Shown here one piece after another: positions 1 to 7,209 of a stretch of DNA of 24,255 nucleotides. The stretch is from the NCBI GenBank assembly GCA_021850375.1, contig JAJZLZ010000033.1, positions 612-24,866 of the forward strand, read 5' to 3'. Below the pieces are notes generated by a model. It saw nothing but the letters and a program-made list of their open reading frames with translations, was not told where the DNA came from and made no database searches. The stretch comes from Microcaldota archaeon (GTDB taxonomy: Archaea > Micrarchaeota > Micrarchaeia > Micrarchaeales > Micrarchaeaceae). Each line of letters opens with the position of its first letter. Within the stretch, counting starts at the first letter, position 1. Position numbers and translations under genes: made by a program.

Positions 1-1365
1 TACATTTAGGCGGGCCATCAAATTTGCAGCATTGCCGTGCGCCGCAACCAATTCAGAGGAGGACACAACAGAGTACATGCTGATATTGTAGTTCGGCGTT
101 AACATCTTTGAATCTACAAGCCCGTATGAGAGGTTTACTGCACCGTTGGATTGCGGAAGTACAGTTGAGCAGACATCTATGTTGTTGGTGGTGTATACTA
201 ATCCAAGGCATGTCGAATTGACGCTGTTTTGCGATATGGGCTTTGCATTTAGGCCTACGGATCCTATAAATGTTCCAATTCCGGATATTTGGAACATGTT
301 TGATAGCGTTAGATTATGCCCATCGTACTGCAGCATATTTCCAAGAGGAGTTGAATTTACGTATATGAGCCCGGATTGATAGTGCGCAAGATTCTTATTT
401 GCTTCTAATGCTAAGAGAAGCGCATTGCTCTCGCTTGGAACATATGTGTTTGATTCTATTTGGCTGCATGTGCCCGGAAGGCTACTGTTGTAGTACTCAA
501 CTATCTTGGTCCAACCTGCGGCATATGATGTACATATGCTAGTAGTCTTATTCAAAACAACATAGCCTATGCCCACACCGCCGGATTGTGTTTCTACTAC
601 ATTATAACTAAAGCTTGAAACCACATAATCTACAAGACGTGGATTGATGGTGCCCGAGAGCCATAGCGAATATGCCTTTGTATTGTTTGCATATTTTACA
701 TATGCCCCATTGGCGCTTGCTATGTAGCCATATAAATCCCTCATTAGAGTTGGATTGACGTTTCTATCAAATCCAACCATTCCATATGCGACAGGCAGAT
801 TGTATACTAGGGAAACTAAAGATGAGCTGAACATCGCTGTTCCAACTCCGCTAAAACTCTCCGTATATACTATATTGTTATTTGGTATTGAGGTATATAC
901 GTTGGCGATCTCTGGCTTGCTGACGTTCTCAGTTACAATCGACTTGGTATCATTGCGGTTTGCAAGCTTAATCACTTCTCCGGGATCTGCAATCGCACTG
1001 AATGTGTATATGCCGTTGCTTGTATAAGTATAATTTCTTTCTATCCGTATGCTATTGTGGGCGGGTATCGAGTATGTCGTGTAGTTCTGCTCCACGCCGT
1101 TAACATAAAACCCAAACGGCAAAACTTCAATTGGTGTTGAGCCGAGGTTGGTCAGATTTATTATAAAATAGGTTGTATTGTAGGGGTATAGAGCGCCGAG
1201 GTTTTCAGCAGACATTGAAACCGATATGTTATATTGGGTCTGCGTTTGATGCATTAATATATAAGCTACTGCGACTATAGCAACTATTACAACCGCAAAT
1301 AGTATGTAATATTTGTTTGGGCCATTTGAGGCTATGTTTTTCTCCGCCGAATTTTCCGCCATCAT
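1..1365 (-). CDS. Membrane-anchored cell-surface protein with CARDB-like domain (3' end outside window)
   Basis: The minus-strand frame is open from ATG 1365 to the window edge (455 codons, no stop), so the C-terminus is missing. Residues about 18-36 form one hydrophobic segment after a short polar N-terminus, indicating a type II or uncleaved signal anchor with the rest outside the cell. Residues about 45-120 look like a CARDB/Ig-like beta domain: an NLTNLG turn, a YVNG strand, an NYTYTSNGIYTF strand, then ADPGEVIKLANRND, the family's usual closing pattern. The rest is rich in Asn, Ser, Thr and Tyr with many N-x-S/T sequons, as in archaeal glycosylated surface proteins. A second ATG lies at 1362. 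The start is one base after the stop of the winged-helix gene, so the two are probably cotranscribed. Adhesion or envelope role is inferred; no enzyme motif seen. Confidence 0.8.
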   Translation of the reverse strand, partial: MMAENSAEKNIASNGPNKYYILFAVVIVAIVAVAYILMHQTQTQYNISVSMSAENLGALYPYNTTYFIINLTNLGSTPIEVLPFGFYVNGVEQNYTTYSIPAHNSIRIERNYTYTSNGIYTFSAIADPGEVIKLANRNDTKSIVTENVSKPEIANVYTSIPNNNIVYTESFSGVGTAMFSSSLVSLVYNLPVAYGMVGFDRNVNPTLMRDLYGYIASANGAYVKYANNTKAYSLWLSGTINPRLVDYVVSSFSYNVVETQSGGVGIGYVVLNKTTSICTSYAAGWTKIVEYYNSSLPGTCSQIESNTYVPSESNALLLALEANKNLAHYQSGLIYVNSTPLGNMLQYDGHNLTLSNMFQISGIGTFIGSVGLNAKPISQNSVNSTCLGLVYTTNNIDVCSTVLPQSNGAVNLSYGLVDSKMLTPNYNISMYSVVSSSELVAAHGNAANLMARLNV

Positions 1366-1366
1366 C

Positions 1367-1831
1367 TCACTTTTTAAATATCGCTTTGAGCACTAGTTGT
1401 GCCTTGTCCACTACTGGATTTGCACATACTTGTATATAATTCTTTATCCATTCTTCGGGTTCGTATCTCTCCCCTATGTCGGGCCATATAAAATGGTATT
1501 TGCCCTTATCGCCATCTATGAGGCGCATCTTTTTGAACTGCAGCATATGGTATCTCAGCGTCTTCTCGTTAATCGGCTCCCACTGGGCGCTTATGTATTC
1601 TATTATCTGCGGGATTATAGGATCCACTTTTTCCCCGAACTGGAAATGCAGCATCGCATCCAAAACCGCTATTGCGCTGAGCCTGGTTTCACCCGGGCTT
1701 ATAACCCCTAAACTGAGAGCCAGCCATCGTACCATTGATCGGCGCGTCTCCATTACCTCTTTTCCAATGCTAAGGCTGCGTATTCTAAGCTCCGACTCTA
1801 TGAGAGAGGATTCGTTTAGCATTAAATCCAC
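1367..1831 (-). CDS. Winged-helix-like protein of unknown function
   Basis: A 154-residue soluble protein starting at GTG 1831; an in-frame ATG at 1822 (codon 4) is the alternative. The N-terminal half is helical. Residues about 75-118 (IIEYISAQWEPINEKTLRYHMLQFKKMRLID) resemble a winged helix-turn-helix: a helix, a turn, a recognition-helix-like stretch, then a region ending in GKYHFIW that could be the wing. This suggests DNA binding, but no specific family is recognised. It is the first gene of a two-gene unit with the downstream CARDB-like surface protein, and could regulate that operon (inference). A TATA-like box at 1851-1860 predicts a transcript starting about base 1830, i.e. leaderless or nearly so. 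Confidence 0.72.
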   Translation of the reverse strand: MDLMLNESSLIESELRIRSLSIGKEVMETRRSMVRWLALSLGVISPGETRLSAIAVLDAMLHFQFGEKVDPIIPQIIEYISAQWEPINEKTLRYHMLQFKKMRLIDGDKGKYHFIWPDIGERYEPEEWIKNYIQVCANPVVDKAQLVLKAIFKK

Positions 1832-1850
1832 GCTTTATATTACCCTGACT

Positions 1851-1860
1851 TTATTAAATA
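1851..1860 (-). promoter_or_regulatory. TATA-like promoter of the winged-helix/CARDB operon
   Basis: On the minus strand the sequence TATTTAATAA is centred about 25 bases before GTG 1831. That is the archaeal TATA distance for a leaderless transcript. Confidence 0.45.
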
Positions 1861-1896
1861 GCTTATCCCTATTCTTTAAAATTTTGCAATATTGCA

Positions 1897-2280
1897 CTAT
1901 TCCTCCTTTCTTTTACGCTTAGCCATCCTATCTGCTATGCCCAACGCAGATACAGCAACCCATATAACAACCGCCGTGGTGAGTGCGGCATAAGGCAGCA
2001 GCATTATCGCGCCGAGTGATTTTGACATAAATGTTATGAATGCGCCATTATGCGCATTCCATGCATGCCCGCCTGGGCTCCATGAAATATTGCTTGATGC
2101 TTTGATTTTACTGGAATTCGCTGCCTGCACAGGAGTGCGCAGAAGGCTTATAACATTAAATCCGCCAGAATCTGCAACAATATTTTTAAACGCAATCTGA
2201 TGCAAACCTCGAAGTTGCCCATATGCCATAGTATTAGATGTGCCAATTGCCTGGCCATTTAAGGAGCATGTTTTTTGCAT
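1897..2280 (-). CDS. Small membrane protein, hypothetical
   Basis: A 127-residue ORF from ATG 2280. There is no N-terminal signal. Residues about 85-115 (SLGAIMLLPYAALTTAVVIW...) form a long hydrophobic stretch, possibly one or two membrane helices, followed by a strongly basic tail (RMAKRKRKEE) that would sit in the cytoplasm. The middle is Ser/Asn/Gly-rich. No family is recognised. A TATA-like sequence on the minus strand (about 2338-2348) would give a leader of roughly 35 bases. The membrane segment followed by a basic tail argues for a real gene, but the start and the N-terminal half are uncertain. Confidence 0.5.
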   Translation of the reverse strand: MQKTCSLNGQAIGTSNTMAYGQLRGLHQIAFKNIVADSGGFNVISLLRTPVQAANSSKIKASSNISWSPGGHAWNAHNGAFITFMSKSLGAIMLLPYAALTTAVVIWVAVSALGIADRMAKRKRKEE

Positions 2281-2413
2281 AATATCGCCTAGATGTTACT
2301 ATTCTCTTTTTGAATGGGATTAGGTCTTTTGCTCATGCATTTATAACTATGCCACAGCGGATGGTAAGATGCGTATTTGTTTGTGCAACTATATACCCAA
2401 ACAACACGCAAGA

Positions 2414-2422
2414 TTTATAAAA
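2414..2422 (+). promoter_or_regulatory. TATA-like promoter of the 2451 gene
   Basis: TTTATAAAA is centred about 33 bases before ATG 2451, predicting a start near 2444 and a leader of about seven bases. Confidence 0.5.
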
Positions 2423-2450
2423 CATGCTTACGAATGAGTAGGCGGTATAA

Positions 2451-2837
2451 ATGGCAATAGTACAAGTGGACCAGACATTCAATCCCAATACGTTATTAGA
2501 CAACAAGAAGAACGAGATCACTATGGAGCTGCAATTAAGCACAGACTCGCCTGGTGAATACTGGTGCGAATGCGACATAAATGCTGCTGCGCCGCTATCT
2601 TTGGCACATGATGTGAATTTAAACATCGGCAGAACACGCATAGGCATAATCAAGCAGGGAAAAGTTCTTAAAAAACAGGTAAAATTATACAGCAGCAGCC
2701 AGATAATCAGCGGCGATTACCCTGTAGAGATAACAACGTACATATATGATTGCGATGGGGCAATAGCTGAAAGGCACGATTTTAAGGCATCCATAAAATG
2801 CGAGAACCAAAATAGGCAGGTACTAACTAACGGGTAG
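2451..2837 (+). CDS. Conserved-looking soluble protein, unknown function
   Basis: A 128-residue protein with no signal peptide or membrane segment. Alternating polar/hydrophobic stretches (NEITMELQLS, VNLNIGRTRIGIIKQGKVLKKQVKLY, GDYPVEITTYIYD) suggest an all-beta, Ig-like or similar sandwich fold. Cysteines occur at YWCECD near residue 40, YDCDG near 100 and KCEN near 117. I do not recognise the family. It stands alone: a minus-strand gene lies upstream and the L24e gene converges 28 bases downstream. The start is supported by a TATA box at a suitable distance. Confidence 0.7.
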   Translation: MAIVQVDQTFNPNTLLDNKKNEITMELQLSTDSPGEYWCECDINAAAPLSLAHDVNLNIGRTRIGIIKQGKVLKKQVKLYSSSQIISGDYPVEITTYIYDCDGAIAERHDFKASIKCENQNRQVLTNG

Positions 2838-2865
2838 TGAAATATAGAAATAGAGCAGCGCAGAT

Positions 2866-3033
2866 TTATTTCGCACTGTGCTTTTTGTTTTCTTTCTTAT
2901 TGAATCTGCGCTTCATGACTATGCTGTTTTTGTAGCAACGAGTTGAGCAGAAGTACTTCAAATCTCCGGTTTTCAGCACGTACATCGTGCCGGTCCCCTT
3001 TTTAATTTCATTTTCGCAGTAAGTGCACTTCAT
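2866..3033 (-). CDS. rpl24e: Large ribosomal subunit protein eL24 (L24e)
   Basis: A 55-residue protein. It begins MKCTYCENEIKKGTGTMYV and carries the L24e zinc ribbon: CxxC at residues 3/6 and CxxxC at 29/33 (FCSTRC), followed by the basic tail typical of the short archaeal form. It binds 23S rRNA in the large subunit. It is the last gene of the L7Ae-S28e-L24e operon, 20 bases after the S28e stop, an arrangement common in archaea. A GGTG lies only two bases before the start, closer than in neighbouring genes. Confidence 0.95.
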   Translation of the reverse strand: MKCTYCENEIKKGTGTMYVLKTGDLKYFCSTRCYKNSIVMKRRFNKKENKKHSAK

Positions 3034-3053
3034 AACACCACTCAAGTTTCAAT

Positions 3054-3341
3054 CTACTTTACCCTTATCTCGCGAGCCTCTCTGCTCGTGTCAGGCAGGC
3101 GAATAACGTCTCCCTTCTTAACTGGGCCTAGTATGTTTCTGCGTATTATGCGCCCTTTGTCATTTCCTTCCAGTATTTCGCATGATATTGAATATATTTC
3201 ACCAGATATTCCAGTCTTAACTGACCTGTTTATATCAACGATCCTTGCCATAAATCCAGAGAACCTGTTCTGTGGCTCCTGCTTTAATTGCTGCTTTATC
3301 GAATCGTTTGATTTTTCTGGTTTTTGCTCATCCGCCATCAT
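3054..3341 (-). CDS. rps28e: Small ribosomal subunit protein eS28 (S28e) with N-terminal extension
   Basis: A 95-residue protein whose residues about 27-95 are a complete S28e: ARIVDINRSVKTGISGEIYSISCEILEG, then DKGRIIRRNILGPVKKGDVIRL and the diagnostic DTSREAREIR C-terminus. It is an OB-fold protein of the small subunit near the mRNA exit. Archaeal S28e is normally about 70 residues; here roughly 25 extra Lys/Gln/Glu-rich residues precede the core. Two adjacent ATGs (3341 and 3338) follow a GGTG Shine-Dalgarno at 3346-3349, supporting the long start. It sits between L7Ae (15 bases upstream) and L24e. Confidence 0.95.
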   Translation of the reverse strand: MMADEQKPEKSNDSIKQQLKQEPQNRFSGFMARIVDINRSVKTGISGEIYSISCEILEGNDKGRIIRRNILGPVKKGDVIRLPDTSREAREIRVK

Positions 3342-3356
3342 GCAACACCGCTACAT

Positions 3357-3854
3357 TTAATTCTCAGCCGCAGGCATTGCAGCATCCTGCGTTGCCTCCT
3401 TCTTTGGCTGTTCTTTCTTTTGCTCTTTCTTCTCACGCTTTGGCTCCTGAGCCTTCTGCTCAACCTTTTGCTGAGGCTTCTCCGAAGGAGAAGCTGTCCC
3501 TGTGACTTTTGATATAATGTCTTTTATATTATGCTCGGCGGATCCTGCGTTCTCTACCGCTATTGCTGTACATGGGACATTGAGCCCTATTGATTTTCCA
3601 AGATCTAGCTTGCTTGGAACATATGAATATGGTATTTTCTTCTGCTCGCAGATCTTTGGTATGTGTATGACAACCTCTTCGGGCTCTACGTCTGATGCTA
3701 TTACAACAAAGGATGCTATCCCCTGCTCAACGCTCTTGGTAACCTCATTTGCGCCCTTTCTTATCTTACCCGACTGTTTTATTTGCTGCAACGCTTCATA
3801 GGTCTTTGATACAACATCGGCTGACACTTCGAACTTCACATAGGATTTTGCCAT
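3357..3854 (-). CDS. rpl7ae: Ribosomal protein eL8/L7Ae with low-complexity C-terminal tail
   Basis: A 165-residue protein. Residues 1-120 are L7Ae: the RNA-binding signature GKIRKGANEVTKSVE at 29-43, then ASDVEPEE and a VPSKLDLGKSIG segment. L7Ae binds kink-turns in 23S rRNA, box C/D and H/ACA guide RNAs and archaeal RNase P. Residues about 121-165 form an unusual tail rich in Lys, Glu, Gln, Pro and Ala, likely disordered; archaeal L7Ae normally ends near residue 120-130. It is the first gene of the L7Ae-S28e-L24e operon. The start has a GGTG Shine-Dalgarno six bases upstream, lying inside a leader hairpin. Fibrillarin, an L7Ae partner in C/D RNPs, is encoded at 21370-22029. Confidence 0.96.
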   Translation of the reverse strand: MAKSYVKFEVSADVVSKTYEALQQIKQSGKIRKGANEVTKSVEQGIASFVVIASDVEPEEVVIHIPKICEQKKIPYSYVPSKLDLGKSIGLNVPCTAIAVENAGSAEHNIKDIISKVTGTASPSEKPQQKVEQKAQEPKREKKEQKKEQPKKEATQDAAMPAAEN

Positions 3855-3923
3855 TTAAAACACCTGTATAGTTTCCCTCATCAGGCGCAATGCATACTGC
3901 ACCTTTGGGTAAGGAATCTTACC
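3855..3923 (-). promoter_or_regulatory. Structured leader of the L7Ae operon with upstream ORF
   Basis: On the minus strand the leader holds (a) a perfect hairpin GGTAAG-ATTC-CTTACC at 3923-3908, near the predicted transcript 5' end; (b) a second stem CGCCTG/CAGGTG (3887-3882 with 3866-3861) whose 3' arm contains the GGTG Shine-Dalgarno; (c) an eight-codon ORF, ATG 3881 to TAA 3857-3855, encoding MRETIQVF, whose stop abuts the L7Ae ATG; (d) a TGATGA string like box C of C/D RNA, which L7Ae recognises. Translational autoregulation is inferred. Confidence 0.45.
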
Positions 3924-3942
3924 ATTACTTTGCAGGGCAGAT

Positions 3943-3951
3943 TATTTAAAT
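3943..3951 (-). promoter_or_regulatory. TATA-like promoter of the L7Ae operon
   Basis: ATTTAAATA on the minus strand predicts transcription from about 3921 and a leader of about 67 bases, much longer than for most genes here. Confidence 0.5.
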
Positions 3952-3992
3952 CTTACTATGATAATCTAACTACATAGTAAAATGAGGCAGCT

Positions 3993-4002
3993 GCATAAAA
4001 GG
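3993..4002 (+). promoter_or_regulatory. TATA-like promoter of the 4028 gene
   Basis: GCATAAAAGG centred about 30 bases before ATG 4028 predicts a very short leader. It diverges from the L7Ae promoter. Confidence 0.4.
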
Positions 4003-4027
4003 TAACGCTTTTAAACGAGTTAATTTA

Positions 4028-4561
4028 ATGTCGGGCAAAAATAAAACCGGTTTAAGCTCAGGGATTTATAAAAGCAATAAGTTTGTGGCTGCGCTTATTC
4101 TAATAGTTGCGATAATACTCATATTCCTGGTAGGTCTTGCTATATATTTGATCTTTTTTATGCACAAATCCGCACCTAGCTATATATATTCAAACTCGAT
4201 TTCAATTAACAAAACCAACTCAAATTTATATAAAAATCTAACCATATCTTCAAATACTCTCGTAGTGCTAAACGAAAGTTCAGCTACAATGTCTATATTT
4301 GTTAAAAACGGGGCCACATTATACTTGAATTTATCTGGTAATTCGGACACGATAAATGTTTTTGGCAATTATAATGAATGGTATGTGCTCAAACTTTTAG
4401 GGAACCAGAACAACATATATACATATAATATGACGCAGATAGCTCTGTCTATTTCTGGGGTAAGTGACAGCTTATATACAAATTCCAATAGGATATGCGA
4501 TTATACCTTCTATCAGTATATGTTGCCAGGGCGAATAAAAATAATATCATCGGCATGCTGA
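4028..4561 (+). CDS. Membrane-anchored extracellular protein, DUF3060-like repeats
   Basis: A 177-residue protein. A basic N-terminus (about 17 residues) precedes a long hydrophobic helix at 18-45, so the remaining ~130 residues are probably extracellular. That part is rich in Asn, Ser and Tyr with many N-x-S/T sequons. It contains repeated short strands such as LYLNLSGNSDTINVFGN and LLGNQNNIYTYN, resembling the DUF3060-type beta repeat (weak, by eye). Cysteines near the end (RICDY and the terminal SAC) could form a disulfide. Function unknown. It is a single gene converging on the RmlA gene. Confidence 0.72.
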   Translation: MSGKNKTGLSSGIYKSNKFVAALILIVAIILIFLVGLAIYLIFFMHKSAPSYIYSNSISINKTNSNLYKNLTISSNTLVVLNESSATMSIFVKNGATLYLNLSGNSDTINVFGNYNEWYVLKLLGNQNNIYTYNMTQIALSISGVSDSLYTNSNRICDYTFYQYMLPGRIKIISSAC

Positions 4562-4577
4562 CTAAAAAGAACGCTAT

Positions 4578-4617
4578 TTAATATAAATTTTAATATAAGT
4601 TTTAATCTAAATTTTAA
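4578..4617. repeat. 12-bp tandem repeat between convergent genes
   Basis: Three consecutive copies, TTAATATAAATT, TTAATATAAGTT and TTAATCTAAATT, plus a partial TTAA, differing at single bases. They lie in the 87-base gap between two convergent genes. A role in termination on either strand is possible but unproven. Confidence 0.6.
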
Positions 4618-4648
4618 ACGGTTGAAACATAGCATTTGATTAGCTAGA

Positions 4649-5431
4649 TTATATCTTTGAAAATTTATCCTCAAGTGTCTTAATGTCAATGCCGTCAAAT
4701 AGCGCAGGCATTATGTGCAATGCGCGCATTATCGATGCGCCAAGCAATGATTCGAACGAACCCGTGTCAAGCCAATAGCCACTCAGCCTATGCGCCTTGA
4801 GATTGCCCTTCTTTAAATAATAATTGTTAACGTCTGTTATCTCGTACTCTCCCCTGCCGCTTGGCCTGAGATCTTTTATTGCGGCAAAAACATCATTTGG
4901 GAATATGTAAAACCCAGTTACAACAAAATTGCTTTTGGGCTCCTTTGGTTTTTCTTCTATTCCAACTACAACATCGCGCTCTCCTATCTGCGCGACCCCA
5001 AAACCCTCCGGATGCGCCACTTCCTTTATAAATATATATGCGTTCTTATCCTGCAAAACACCATCAGGCAACACAAAATTATTGAACATATTATCGCCCA
5101 GTATGGCCACAACCTTCTCCTCTCCAAAAAAATCCTCAGCCTGCAAAAGAGCGTGCGCTATGCCTAATGGCTTATCTTGTATAATATAGGTCAATTTCAC
5201 GCCGTATGATGAACCATCGCCGAGTAGATTTACAAAGTCAGAGTGGTACTCCCTGCCGGTTACTATGCATATGTCATTTACTCCTATATTTCTTAGAGTT
5301 TCAAGAGGGCTTAGAATCATCGGCCTATCAAAAACGGGCAGCAATATCTTGCTTGTAACATCTGTTAGGGGTTTTAACCTTGTTCCCCTTCCCGCTGCAA
5401 GTATTACACCTTTTGGATGATTAGATGCCAT
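4649..5431 (-). CDS. rmlA: Glucose-1-phosphate thymidylyltransferase-type nucleotidyltransferase
   Basis: A 260-residue sugar-phosphate nucleotidyltransferase that would join a nucleoside triphosphate to a hexose-1-phosphate, supplying activated sugar for glycans. The pyrophosphorylase signature LAAGRGTRLKPLT is at 11-23, with the catalytic-type Lys at 28 (TSKILLPVFDRPMI). QDKPLGIAHALL (85-96) and LGDNMF (111-116, metal-binding Asp113) follow the RmlA pattern. The C-terminal part has SGRGEYEITDVNNYYLKKG and GYWLDTGSFESLL, as in RmlA. It is shorter than bacterial RmlA (about 290), lacking the C-terminal extension. UTP versus dTTP specificity cannot be read from sequence. No other rml genes are nearby; the product may feed glycosylation of the many sequon-rich surface proteins here (inference). 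Confidence 0.88.
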   Translation of the reverse strand: MASNHPKGVILAAGRGTRLKPLTDVTSKILLPVFDRPMILSPLETLRNIGVNDICIVTGREYHSDFVNLLGDGSSYGVKLTYIIQDKPLGIAHALLQAEDFFGEEKVVAILGDNMFNNFVLPDGVLQDKNAYIFIKEVAHPEGFGVAQIGERDVVVGIEEKPKEPKSNFVVTGFYIFPNDVFAAIKDLRPSGRGEYEITDVNNYYLKKGNLKAHRLSGYWLDTGSFESLLGASIMRALHIMPALFDGIDIKTLEDKFSKI

Positions 5432-5457
5432 ATAACCAGAATATATTTGAAGCCAGC

Positions 5458-5467
5458 AGATTTATTC
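5458..5467 (-). promoter_or_regulatory. TATA-like promoter of rmlA
   Basis: AGAATAAATC on the minus strand lies about 30 bases before ATG 5431, predicting a leader of a few bases. Confidence 0.35.
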
Positions 5468-5592
5468 TTTGTGTTTGCACATCTATATATCCAATTAGAA
5501 CTTGGTGTTTAGCGCAAAATTAATAACATTGATTTTTCCATCACAGAAGTATTTTTTATTATTGAAACCCCAAACAAGGCATGGCAAATACA

Positions 5593-5602
5593 TTTTTATT
5601 CT
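5593..5602 (+). promoter_or_regulatory. Possible TATA-like promoter of the beta-propeller gene
   Basis: A TTTTTATTCT element is centred about 30 bases before ATG 5628. Most of the 196-base gap between rmlA and this gene (5432-5627) holds nothing else I can identify. Confidence 0.35.
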
Positions 5603-5627
5603 TTCTTATGCAACTACTATAGATATC

Positions 5628-7145
5628 ATGCGACTTAAATCCCAGAGCGCAATGGAATATTTGATGACATACGGCTGGGCCATACTGATCATTGCAGTCG
5701 TAATTGCTGTGCTATTTGACCTTGGCATATTCAGCAGCCCATCCTTTGGAAACAGCTGCATAACTCAGGACGGGTTTTACTGCAGCAACCCCATACTTAC
5801 ATCCTCCGGCGCACTGTATGTTAATTTTGCGCAGTTCTCATCAGGTCAGATGAATATAACAGGCTTTGGCTGCTCTAATAGCACAGCAGCCCCGGCCTAT
5901 TTCCAAGACAACTTTATAGATTTGCAGCCTAACGAACAATCGCATGTGATGTTTCCATGTCCGACAACATCAGGCGCCTCTGGCACGCAGTTCATTGGGA
6001 CTTTGTGGGTGAAATATAACACCCCTCAAGTAACAAATGTCGAAGAGGAAGTTGCTTCGATAAAAGCCCATGTCGCAGTCGCACAAATATATTATACAAC
6101 AGGAATTTCTTACATGTACCCGTTCTCTGAGCAAACAGACACATACAAAAGTGGCAGCATACCAGGATGCAGAGGTTATTATTATATATCTCCAGACGGA
6201 TCTAAATTATTTCAAACCTATTTCGGTGAGCCATTTTGTATTAGCAGTACTTCGGGCTACAGCTTAGCAACACTAAACCTACAGGGTTACAATGTTGGGG
6301 GAGATAGTGGATTTTCAAATAGCGGAGAGTATACTTACGTCTTCTCTTATTTGTCTAGTCCATGCGGAGGAGATGGATGTATTTATTTGAACAAAATAGA
6401 CACCAATAATTACCAGGTGGTTGAAAATACCCTGCTGCTTACCCAATCTTCATCATCACCTTACGTAATTACAAATGATGCAAAGAACATTTATTTTGCA
6501 GCGGATTCGAACATATATGCGGTGAATAAAGACAGCTTAGAAATTGTGGCGAATGTTCCAGGATGTTACGCTCCTGCTAACTCCACGATTTCACCCGACG
6601 GCAGATACGTGTATTTCTCCTGCCTTAACTCTGGGGGCGTTTTTGTAATGAACACCCAGACATATAATACTGTTTATATACCAAACACAAATTCTGGGGA
6701 TAATGCTTTTTATAACGTCGAATTCGGGCAGAATGGATATGCCTATGCACTACCGTATGAAGGACAAAACCATATTGTTGTTATAAACACAAGCACGGAT
6801 AATGTTGTAAGCACTATACCACTATATGGAAATCCTGGAATAGATGCAGTAATACTATCACCAACTAGCAAGGTTCTCTACGTACTTGGGGTGTATAATG
6901 GAATGCTTGGAATCTACTCAATAAATACGAATACAAACACTGCAAGTAATTCAATAATACCAATATCGTGCTCTGATTGCAGCTACTATGGAGATATTGC
7001 TATAACGCCAAATGGCAGAAAGCTGCTCGTAGGGCTTGGCAATACTAGAAGTATATATGTAGTTAATTTAGCTTCCGATAGCGTAGAATCAGTTGTACAA
7101 ATGGAGGGTACGTATACAGGAGGGCTTGTGCCTGCACCTGTTTAA
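5628..7145 (+). CDS. Secreted beta-propeller protein with class III (pilin-like) signal peptide
   Basis: A 505-residue protein starting at ATG 5628. The frame is open further upstream, but the signal peptide fixes this start. It begins MRLKSQSAMEYLMTYGWAIL and continues with a hydrophobic helix to about residue 31. This is the archaeal class III signal used by pilins and archaellins: prepilin peptidase cuts before QSAMEY and the helix serves as the assembly or anchor segment. Residues about 35-150 form a Cys-, Gly- and Ser-rich domain (CITQDGFYC; two further Cys). From about 180 on come beta-propeller blades: SPDGSKLF, SPDGRYVYFSC, a VVINTSTDNVVSTI blade, SPTSKVLYVLG and TPNGRKLLVGLG, in the YVTN/lactonase-like style. 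An extracellular binding or recognition role is likely; no catalytic site is visible. Confidence 0.85.
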   Translation: MRLKSQSAMEYLMTYGWAILIIAVVIAVLFDLGIFSSPSFGNSCITQDGFYCSNPILTSSGALYVNFAQFSSGQMNITGFGCSNSTAAPAYFQDNFIDLQPNEQSHVMFPCPTTSGASGTQFIGTLWVKYNTPQVTNVEEEVASIKAHVAVAQIYYTTGISYMYPFSEQTDTYKSGSIPGCRGYYYISPDGSKLFQTYFGEPFCISSTSGYSLATLNLQGYNVGGDSGFSNSGEYTYVFSYLSSPCGGDGCIYLNKIDTNNYQVVENTLLLTQSSSSPYVITNDAKNIYFAADSNIYAVNKDSLEIVANVPGCYAPANSTISPDGRYVYFSCLNSGGVFVMNTQTYNTVYIPNTNSGDNAFYNVEFGQNGYAYALPYEGQNHIVVINTSTDNVVSTIPLYGNPGIDAVILSPTSKVLYVLGVYNGMLGIYSINTNTNTASNSIIPISCSDCSYYGDIAITPNGRKLLVGLGNTRSIYVVNLASDSVESVVQMEGTYTGGLVPAPV

Positions 7146-7209
7146 ATTTAGGCTTTGTTTTGTATCCTTCTACTAAAGCATGCATAGCTGTGGTAAGCAT
7201 GTAGGAAAG

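Noticed and set aside
2333..2653. Minus-strand ORF spanning the 2451 gene start
   Set aside because: It crosses the promoter and 5' part of a better-supported plus-strand gene, and has no motif.
3861..3887. Complete kink-turn or box C/D RNA in the L7Ae leader
   Set aside because: TGATGA is present, but I find no opposing CTGA/GA strand in the right place, so only a hairpin with a box C-like motif is claimed.
4740..4775. TTCGAA-containing string resembling a tRNA T-loop
   Set aside because: It lies in the conserved WLDTGSFESLL coding region of rmlA, and no acceptor or anticodon stems can be formed around it.
5502..5627. Upstream extension of the beta-propeller ORF
   Set aside because: The class III signal peptide must be at the N-terminus, so the start is ATG 5628. 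The extension has a TATA-like element and no coding character.
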